IMG/VR virus record: IMGVR_UViG_3300035698_022199
Location: 1 to 27,726 of that record
Strand: one strand, 5' to 3'
Length of the DNA stretch: 27,726 nucleotides
DNA from: a virus
Of this stretch, positions 6,628 to 16,200 are shown in pieces. Made by a program: the position numbers and the translations under genes. Numbering within the stretch: position 1 is the stretch's first letter; every line of letters starts with the position of its first letter. Below the pieces are notes generated by a model that did no database searches, was not told the DNA's origin, and saw nothing but the letters and a program-made list of their open reading frames with translations.

Positions 6628-6630
6628 CAC
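6603..6630 (-). promoter_or_regulatory. Sigma-70-like promoter for the early/replication block
   Basis: On the minus strand the -35 box GTGACA (6625-6630) is separated by 16 bases from the -10 box TATATT (6603-6608). The TG one base before the -10 makes it an extended -10. The surrounding DNA is the most AT-rich in the window. Transcription would start near 6596 and run through the small ORF, the tRNA and probably the recombination and replication genes. The stretch from 6360 to 6670 holds otherwise only the small ORF and the inverted repeat. Confidence 0.6.
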
Positions 6631-6670
6631 TTAAATACTACAACAAAATGTAAGAATACTACAGCAAATG

Positions 6671-7222
6671 TCATTCGCGGTGGAGTTCCTTCCTATCCTC
6701 GACGGCAGCCAACACCTGCTTTTGCAGTTCAACCACCTTATCTGGGTCGGTTTCCGCAGCGGCACTATTCATAATGTCTTTTATCTTTTTGCTTATTGCA
6801 CCATCGGCCTTTTGCAGCATCATGTAGGCCGCCTGTCCTGATGCAGTAGCTTTAACTCGCGCGAGAACATACCGCCCTATAAAAAAGAGGACCGCAGCCA
6901 GGGCCGCAATCCCTATTGCGATAATCAACCATTTCCAGGGCGTACTTATCTCGGAGAAACCGCTCTTTTTACTGTCAAGGCCGGCGGTATCCTTCGCCTT
7001 CTTTTCGCTTTCGTAATCCTGTGCGCCGGCAGTAACCGTGTTATTGTCGCCCTCGACGCTAATAGGCGGGGTTGTCTTGCCCTTCTCTCTGGCAACCGCT
7101 TCCGAGGCCTTTGATTCATTATAGGCACTCTCAGACTTTTTCGTAATCTCCCGAAAAAACCCGCAGCCGACGACTGACAGAATAAGTGCCAGCATAACAA
7201 GCACTATCATTATCCGTTTCAT
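6671..7222 (-). CDS. Lipoprotein with internal transmembrane segment, candidate unimolecular spanin, 183 aa
   Basis: The chosen ATG at 7222 has a GAAGGAG site and overlaps the giant gene's stop by four bases (ATGA). An in-frame start at 7288 would hide the signal peptide. Residues 1-19 form a lipoprotein signal, with the lipobox VVGC ending at Cys20. A polar, probably periplasmic stretch of about 75 residues follows, then a strong membrane segment at about 97-120, then a charged helical tail of about 60 residues. An outer-membrane lipid anchor plus an inner-membrane helix in one chain is the layout of u-spanins such as T1 gp11, which fuse the two membranes at lysis. The long tail past the membrane segment is atypical. 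A plain membrane-tethered phage lipoprotein is the alternative. Confidence 0.6.
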   Translation of the reverse strand: MKRIMIVLVMLALILSVVGCGFFREITKKSESAYNESKASEAVAREKGKTTPPISVEGDNNTVTAGAQDYESEKKAKDTAGLDSKKSGFSEISTPWKWLIIAIGIAALAAVLFFIGRYVLARVKATASGQAAYMMLQKADGAISKKIKDIMNSAAAETDPDKVVELQKQVLAAVEDRKELHRE

Positions 7223-10200
7223 TTCTTTCTCCTTCTTCTGAGACGATTCAACCTTTCGCCAAAGGCGCTTAAATGGCGGCCGTCCCACCGTTTTGCACTG
7301 TACCCGCGCCGCTTGGCTTCACTTATGAGGAGTTTTTCCAGTTCCTCGAAACTGTACTCGGGCAGATATGTTTCCGCCCGTCGCTGCTGTGCCGCCCTGC
7401 GCTCCTTCCTTCCTGTAAAGGTCTCTTCAGATTCGTCCTTTTCCCGTTTGATAACAGGCGCCGTAACAGAATAAACTTTGTTGCCAATGAAATCGTCTCT
7501 GATAGCAGCAATCTCATCCGGCAGGTTCTTCGCTTTGCTTAACGGGTCAGGATATCGTTCCAGTTGCTTCTTGCCGAAAAAGTTACGGGCAAGTCCGATG
7601 ATATACTTATCTGTCTTGAACCGTGCGTCTCGGTCAGCCGTGTCTGGCGCCAGCTTGCGGATGTCCTGCATGAGTTTTTTATACTCGCCTGCCTTGCGAT
7701 ACTCGTCTTCAAGTCCTGCGGGGAGGGTATCGCGCTTACGGCCGCTGTTGTACTGCTGCTCGAGTTTTGCTGCCTTGTCGTAGAATTCGTCAACCGTTTT
7801 TGAGTAGTCTTTGCGGAACAACCAGCCGCCGACGCCTGGATAGTCTGCCGGGGCGTAGTTCTTGCCACCCTTAATAACCGCCTCAGCGGGCTTTACTACG
7901 CTCCTGAACAGTCCACCTGACGCGCTGTCGATAAAGTGCTCCATCTTTGCGGGGCTCCAGTTGAGGTAATCGCCCATCGCGGTAATAAGCGCCGTATTGT
8001 AGGGGCTTCTCTGGTCACGAGGCTCAAGACGCGCCAGCCTGTCAGAAACGATGGGCTGTCCGCGCCAGATGTCGCGGCCGGAGAGCGCCTCAAAAGCAGG
8101 CGTCACTACCGACGGCCTTATGCTGGGAAGCGTCTGGTCGATAAGCGTCTTAGCGTAAGCCTTAAATATTTTCGGGTCCCTGTCGGCAATCGTGTTCATA
8201 ATCCCCTCGACACCCGAAGCTATGGTCCAGCCCCATTCAAATGGACGCGGTATGCGTATAATCGGTTTGCCGTTATCATCGGTAATAGTCCAGAAACCGT
8301 ACTTGAGCCAGTCGGGGGCCTCCTGATACCAGTCCTCGTCCCTCTTTCTCGCCGTATAGGCCATTTGGACGGCAGCGAAGGAAAGCGCCAACAGCATCGT
8401 CCTTATGAGCTGGTCACGCCACGTTCTGGCGTACTTGTCCACACTCTCTATCGGTGCATTGAAGAATGGACTCATCCGGTTTACCCATTTGCCAACATAG
8501 CCCTGCCGCTTGAAGTTCACGGTAACGTCGCCGGCGGCGTTTGCCGCCTCAATCAGCGCATAGGCGGGCGGCATATCCCCGCTGTTAATCCGTTCTTTTG
8601 TATAACCGTATGCCTCAAGAGCAGCCCTGAACTCGGCAAGGCGCGGCCCCACCTCGGAGATACCGATAATGGCCCGCACGGCGTCTATCGGGTGCGTGAC
8701 GATGTTCAGGAGCCGACGCTGGGTCGAATCAGCAAGAACCCGCTCCACCTCTTTCCGGATTGCCTTCCGGTCGAGGCCGAGTACAAACGATAACTCTCCG
8801 CCCATTGCCTGAAAGAGTTCAACAGTCGGGTCGCCCTTTTTGCCCAGAAGGTGCATTGTTTCTGAATAACAATAAGTCAACACCATCTCGCCAGGGGCAT
8901 AAATGCTTTTCAATCCCTTAGCGTATTTCTTCTGGAAGATATAGGTAAAAAAGTCCCTCACGGGGTTTTTGGTACCAAACGTCAGGTTGAGGCCTGTCGC
9001 TCCAAGTTTAACGAGGCGTGTTCCCTTGCCGAAGACTATATCGAGATACCCCGGCAGCGTGAAGAAGTTCATCCCGTTGACCGACCGGAAAAGTTCCTTA
9101 TCAAAACGGTACATGACAGGCTTGCCTCGGTCGAGCACGGCCCCGATGGGCTGGTCGCCCTTATAAAAGTAATCGGGGCTGAAAACAAAGAGCATCTGGG
9201 TAAGAAGGTCGCTCCACGCATTGTCGGGGATGTCTTCGCGCACATCGTCGAAATTAAAGCCGGGGATTGTTTTTTCGATGGCTTCCTTCAGTTGTCCTGA
9301 AATCTGTTTCACGGAAAATATTGTCTTGTGCATCTGCGGCGAAACGCGGGTTATCCATCCGCCCATGCCAGGCGTTCTTCTCGCAACATTGACAACGGCG
9401 TTAAGAACCTTCTGCCGCGCTGCGGCCTCATAAAAGCGGACTGTCCGTTCTATCGTCGATACAATAGGGTCGATAATTTGCAGACTGGAGCCCTTTCTGT
9501 GGTGAACGAGTTTCGCTGCGTTGATAAACTTCCTGCCGCCGAGTCCGCGATGCGTTACCTTCTCCCTGACACGCATAAGCGGGATATAGGTGGCAAACTT
9601 ATTCTTAATGGCCTGCGCTGAATCAAAGGTTATACAGCCTGCGTTGGCCAGCATGTCAATAAGCGCGTTGTTAAAGTCGGTAATCGTCTTTGCCGCCTTC
9701 TCCCACGTAGCATCACCCTTGTGTTCTTCATAGACCGCGCGGGCATCAAGAAGGTCGCAACCGGGGTCAATGCCCAGTTCAATCGCCTCTATCGCATGGA
9801 GGGCATAGAGCCATGTTACGAATTCCTCATACTCGGAATGATGGATGTCCTTAAAGGCATCCATAAGGGACGGGCCGAGTTTTGTCGTCAAGTCGCCCAT
9901 AGAGAATACGCCATCGTCAATCGCCCGGCTGGCAAGTGTCGGACCTGTCTGCGTCAGCGCCATATAGATGGCATATGGCATATCGCCTTTTTCTGCTTTA
10001 TAGCCGCGCTTGATGGCCTCTTTCTGGAACAGGTTAAGGAAATGCCCCTCGTCCTTCACGGCGGTATAAACCTTGTCCACCTGCTCGTGCAGGGCATCCT
10101 GCATCTCGTCACGCAGCGTTACACCCTGCGGACGTTCAGGTTTACCCGTGCGGCTGATTTGAGATGCAAGGCGCTTCTTCGCCCCCTGCTCTTTCCACTG

Positions 10201-13200
10201 GTCCACGAGTTTCTTCACCGTCGCAATCTTCTTGCCGATTTCGGGATTCTCAATCAGCCATTCCTCTGTAAAGAAACGATAGGCGCGGGGCGCCAGCGAT
10301 TGCACGTCTGCGTCCTCGGTTAGGAACATGCGCAGGAACTCCGCAAAGCCCTCGCTTGTCCTGTGCTGTTTCGGGTCGTAATCAAGCAACTGAAGTTCGG
10401 CGATAGCCTCATCCGAAAACTCGTTGGTAATGGCGGTTATCTTGTCTATGTGGTGCGCAACCTCATGGGTGTTGGCAGCCAGGCCGCCTTCATACGGTGC
10501 CCTAACCATAATTGATTCGTCGTGCGGCCGGTATATGCCGGCATACTTGCTCGGGAGGCGGTCGTTGGTGATGGGTACGTTAAAGAGTTTCGACATTGTG
10601 GCGATAATGGATGCGGCCGAGAGCGGATTTTTGCCGTCCGACTTGCCCTTTTCTCCCCTGCTGACGCGCATACCAGGCGTTGAGTCATTGCCGCCCATAG
10701 CCTGCTCTTCGGTATTGAGATATTTCAGGTTCGCAACCGGCCGGTACTCCGTAACATTGCCGAATACCTCAGCGGCCTTTTTGCCGACAGGAATAAAAAA
10801 CCTCGTTTTATACGCTATCCGCTCGACAATAACGCCTTCGCGTCTAAGCGCAGCAATATCTGCCGCCTGCGGGCCGACAAGTTCCATTCGCTGCTTGCCG
10901 TAGATAACAGCGTACCTTATAAGCCAATCGTTAGCTAACTCAGCCTCGAATTGGCGGTTAAGAATACCGGTGATATATTCATCAGCCGAGAGTTTTTCCT
11001 CGCTTACGTCCGCATTGAGATTTCTCAGGACACTCTGCAGTTTCGTCGGCGGGATTACTCTTCCAAGCAATATCTCGCCGCTATCAAGCTGCAAGCGGTA
11101 CACCCGCATATTATTAGACCCGAGCCTGTTCCATATAGGTAAAAGCGTCCCTGTTATCAGATGCAGGACATTTGCTTTGACCTTCGGGGCGTTTTCGACC
11201 GCCGCGTCCCAAAGGATTCTGGCATCTTCTTTCGTTAGCTTTTTCCATCTCGCCGCGTCCCCTTCGACGCTGCTGTCGATATTAGCCCTGTCAATATAGT
11301 GGTTATCGGTCTGGTGCGTAAGCCGGTACTGTTCTATCAAGGCGCCCGACTTGCTGTCGGTCCGGTTGAGGCTTGTAACGCCTGCGTACACAATGCCGCT
11401 TTGGATGTTCTGCACAAAGAACTCAGGGTTGCGCTTCGAGCCGAGACCTTCTCCGTTTTGTACGTCCTCCCATGTGATAGGCTCTACGCTATTTTTCGTT
11501 TCGAGTTTCACATATTTTGTTTCGGCCCCTGTCTTTTCATGCGTATAAACCACCTGTTCGCTCTTCTTCGTGATGCTGTCGGCCTTGTATGTCTCGACGC
11601 CCTTGTCCAGGTGCCCCTTTCGTTCTGCAATAATGTGCGCCATGTTATGCCGCTCCGCGAACAATTCAAAAAGTTCGTTCTGCACGTCGATTCGCATACC
11701 GAGGATACGGTTCATAAACTGTTTCACTTCGGGCAGATGGTTGAGCATATTCCCGTCTTTGTCGGTGAGTTTCAACTGCGTTATGTCTTGGAAGCGAGTA
11801 ATAGACCAGGCCGACACTACGCCATTATACAAATCGCTGAAAAAGTTTTCCAATGCGGTCTGCGCAAGGCGAGTCCCGATATTATCTTCATCGTTGAACA
11901 GTCCTCCGGTTTGTGCTGCCTGCTGCCCCCTTGTCAACGCGCCAAGCTGCGCAAGGCGCTGCGCTATCGTCGATATAAAACGGCGGTGGCCTGCGATGTC
12001 GGTTGTGCATAAGAAGTATTTCGGCGCAAATGCCTGGGCCGTGCGGTGCGTCCGCCCTAATCCCTGGATGGCGTGGCTTGCTATCCACCCCGCTTGCAAA
12101 AGATAATGATAGCGCTTGCGCTGGTTTTTACGTTCAACGCTTGCATGGTAACTCGCCCCAGTGCCCCCTGCGTCCGAGAAAACGAGAATCTGTTTCTCAT
12201 CATTCATAAAGGCCTCGGCCTCTTCGAGCCGTCTGCTCAATGGTATTTTGACAAACTTCTTTTCCATCTCGCCCATTTCGTTTTCCACTTCGGCCAGCTT
12301 GTGTTGGCGCCCCGTGACCTCGGCAACTTTATCTGCCCCGAAATGGTTTACTATCATGTCGATGGGTGAATCCGGCATAGAGATAGCGCCTATTTCCGTC
12401 ATAAGCGCCTCTTTCATTGCCAGCGCTTCCTGGTTAATCCTCACCGTGCCGTCTTCTTTGACAGATTGCATCCATGCCGGCTCCCCTGTATTGGGGTCAG
12501 TTCCAAGTTCGTACTGGTGAATCGGGAAGGCGGCATCGACGTATCGAAGTAATATTTCCCTCGGCGTCAAGTCAAACTCATCAAGCGACAAACCCTGCGA
12601 CTCAAGGCGCTGCTGCTCCCTCTTCTGGCTTGCCTCAAGCGTATTGGTAAGCTGGATAACGGCCGCCCGGCCCTCTTTCAAGTCCTCCTCGATGTGCTGT
12701 ATCACGGATGGAACCATCAGAGCCGTCAATATCTGGTTGAAAAACCGCAGGTTGTCTCCTCTGAACCGCTGCATCGCACGGCCCTTTGCCTGCGAGTCTT
12801 CATTCTGGTGGGTTGATTCCAGGGCTGCCTCAAGGTTTTCATACACAACTGTCCATGCGTCTGCAATCTTATCGAAATTGTAACGCTGGTTACTGGTCAG
12901 CTTGTGGTAGAGCCGTTCAAACTCGACGGTTCCTTCGGGTGTCCCGTCGTTGTAACTGAGCGTCCGTGAGTTCATCAGCCCCATTGCCTTCAGGTCTCGT
13001 GCTACATATTCCATCGCTGCCAGCCCGCCCGACGAGATATCAGTAACAAAGGTCTGCGCAGTTGGAAAAGCCGTCCCCTCGCCCCATAAGCCAAGCCTTG
13101 TGGCATACCCGAGGTTTGACACCTTTGTCGCCGCAGTCGCGCTTGTATAGAGAATACGGGCGTTAGGCAGACCGTTCTGGAGCCTAATGCCGGCGAGTGC

Positions 13201-16200
13201 CTGAGCGGACGGCTTTTTCGACCCCCGTGCTCCCCTTGTTGTAAAGGGGTTCCCCATGTTGTGCGCCTCATCAAAGACAACAACACCGTCATAATCAGGG
13301 CCCAGCCAGTCTATAATGGTTTGTACGCGGTCTATCGGGTTTCTCTTTTGGGTCTGGGTGTTGCCGGGCTTCGGTTGGGAGCCTCGCAGGGCAGAGTATG
13401 CCGTGAAGACTACGCCTTCTTCAACCGTAATTTTGCCCCGTTTAGCTTTGAATTTCTCTTTTTGGTTATATACCTTCTTCGTATCGAAGCCAAGAGCCTC
13501 GAGGTCGCGTTTGGCGTCTTCGATGAGACCCCATTTCTCCGATACCCATACCGCCTTTTTTCTGCCTCTGTTCCAGTTGTCGATGATAACGCCGGCTATC
13601 ATCCTGCCCTTGCCGACGCCTGTACCATCGCCGTTGAGGTAGCCCTGCCTGCGCTCGACCCCGCTTGCGTCTGGCGGCAACATCTCTTCCATCGCCTGCC
13701 CCGCATAGACAAGAAACTCAAGCTGCGCATCCGATAAGAGGCCCTGCTCAATAATTTTATTGTCTATCTTAGGCTTATAGGTAGGCTCAAGGGGAACGAC
13801 CGTCGCCATAGCGGAAGATTCAACCAATGCGCTTGGATGTGGCTTTGCGCCTTTAATCTTTACTCTTGCCGGATGATACGACTCGAAAATAACGTCCTTA
13901 ATCTCCTCTTTTTTCTCTTCGGGTTTGGTCTCGTCATACTCCACTTCCTCTTCTTTGGCAAAGATATTGTTAATATTAATCTTTCCCATTTCGTCAAGGG
14001 ATGTAAGTTCATGCCTGAAACTATCCGAATCTTCCGATAAATAGATTTGTGCGTAGGCGGACTTCAAGTATATTTTAATATGTTCGCCCATCGCGTTGAC
14101 TAACTCCTGCGACCACTTGCCGAAGGCACGGGTCCCGGCTTTGGCGTAAAGCGTCCCTATCCGAATCGTTTTGGCCAGTATTGCCGGGTCGAGGTTCAAT
14201 GACAGGCGGTTTTTGAAGTCTTCTCGGTTTTCCTCGAGGAGTTTTTTGAGTTCTGCCTGCTCTGCCTCGGAGAGGTTTTTTTCAATAATGGTCTTTTTCT
14301 TCTTTTTCTCTGGCGGCTTATCGACGTCTTTTTTCTCTTCAGGTGCTTCTGGCGGCTTCTGCTCTTCCTTGTCCACTTCGCCCGGTCGGATTCTGGCGCT
14401 TCTTACCTGGCTCCCGCGATAGAGCACATCTTCGGCCTTCTCTAATGTTTCAACAACAGGTGGGTTTTCTATTGGCTTCGCCTTGTCTATAACAAGTATG
14501 CGTGTTGGGAAGGTGGTGCCGTATTTCTTATATATGCTTCTCGGCATAAAGATGTTTGCCCTAAACCGGTACTGCTGCTTTACTTTTATGAGCCACTTGC
14601 TGAAAGTTTTGGTTTCCTCGCCATTCAACGGCGCTGCGATAACGGCAACAAGGCGTCCGTTCTTAGCCAGTGCCCGCAGTGCGGCGTCGATATGGTTCAG
14701 GTCGGTTCCCGGAATCTTCTTCTCGCCGAGGCGGGTACCCGCACGACTGAACGGCGGGTTCATTATGACAACCGTCGGCGTCGGGATATCCTTTTCAGCG
14801 GCGAGGTCATTATCTATCTGTTCGGCATCTTCGCCGAGAACATGGGCGTTACGGAAAAGCGCCTCGAGGAGTTTTTTCCGGCCGGGGCTTATTTCGTTCA
14901 CAATGAGGTCTTTTGCCCCCATTTCTCCGAAAACTGCTAATCCTCCGACACCTGCGGACGGCTCGAGTACAACGTCGTCTCCCAGAATATTGGCAAGCCA
15001 TGCGACAAGATAGGAGTAATGAGGCGGGGTGGAAAACTGTTGGAGAAGGTCTTTTTCTCCGCTCCTGTTTGTCTGTGTAGGAAGCCCTTCCACTAATTTT
15101 TCCAATTCCCGATATAGCGACACATAGCTTCTGGTATCTCTCGGGTCTGGGACTGTTTCCTTCAAGTACAGATTAAGGGCAAGTTCCAGGGCGTCGTAGG
15201 CGTCTGTCGGTCCGTATGCCCCCTCTGCCGCTGTCCCGCCAAAATGCTTGTCGGCCAGTTCAAACAGCGCGGCATTGTCCATCGGAACAAGGGTTTCTCC
15301 GAAATGTTTTCTAAGGATTTCACGGGACAATGCTATCTGCTTCTTTGCCTTTTCGGTTTCGGCGTCGTCCGGTTCTTCCTTCTCTTCGGGTTCTTCTGTC
15401 TCTTCCTCTGGTTTATCCTCGGTTTCTTCTTCTGTTTCTTCTGGTTTGTTCTCTGTCTCTTCCTCTTCTTCGGGCTTGTTTTCGTCCTTCGGGGTAGTCT
15501 CGGTTTCTTCGGTTTCTTCTTCCGGCATCATTTCATAGGTATATTTCCGGTCCTCCCCCTCAACAGGGCGGGCCATCCTTTTGCCGTCGGAGATAAGCAC
15601 GTTTTCAGGGAATACATTCCCATCAACCGGAAGGCTATATTCGTACTCCTGCCCGATAATGCTATCGAGGTGCTCTTTTGACGTTGTGACAACAATCCTT
15701 CTGTCATATTCACCGCCAGGCTGTAATGCTGAAATATCCTTGCTGAGGACTTCAACGTCCTCTGCTTGAAATGGCAGCTTGCTCAGTGCAGAAGCAATCT
15801 CGATGTTTACTTTTTTCCTATCGATGTCCTCAAACCCTGGCTTATCCCTTTGTTCTCTCAGTGTTGAATGGTTTTTTCGTGAGTCCGGCTTAACCATATC
15901 CAAATCCCACGCAAACACGTTAAGTTTTCTTTGGTCCTGTGTTGAGCGCGTATTGTAATAGATGTATTCCGTGTTGCCGACTGTTTGCAGGTGCGGGCCG
16001 TCCTCGACATACACATGTCCTGTGTTCTGCTGCGCTGATTGCATACCCTTGTCGCGGAACATCACCTCATCGCCGGGATGAAACGCAGGGTGCATTATCT
16101 CGTGTTTGATAAGCCGGTCGCGGTCTTCCCTTGACAGGTTCAAAAGGTCGCCCTGCCTTATGTCCCTAAGACTCTTCGCCTTTTTGATACGGCGCTCTGA

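Noticed and set aside
6457-6774. Plus-strand ORF of 105 codons over the promoter region
   Set aside because: It runs against all other genes, overlaps the lipoprotein gene and promoter, has no recognisable domain, and the minus strand offers better-supported signals.
7219-7288. Longer start (7288) for the lipoprotein gene
   Set aside because: It would add 22 charged residues before the signal peptide and overlap the giant gene by 70 bases, while the ATG at 7222 has a strong ribosome site and an ATGA overlap.
15244-15681. Plus-strand ORF with very hydrophobic Phe/Leu-rich product
   Set aside because: It is opposite the acidic Glu/Thr linker of the giant gene. Antisense GAA/GAG codons read as Phe/Leu, so the membrane-like look is an artefact.
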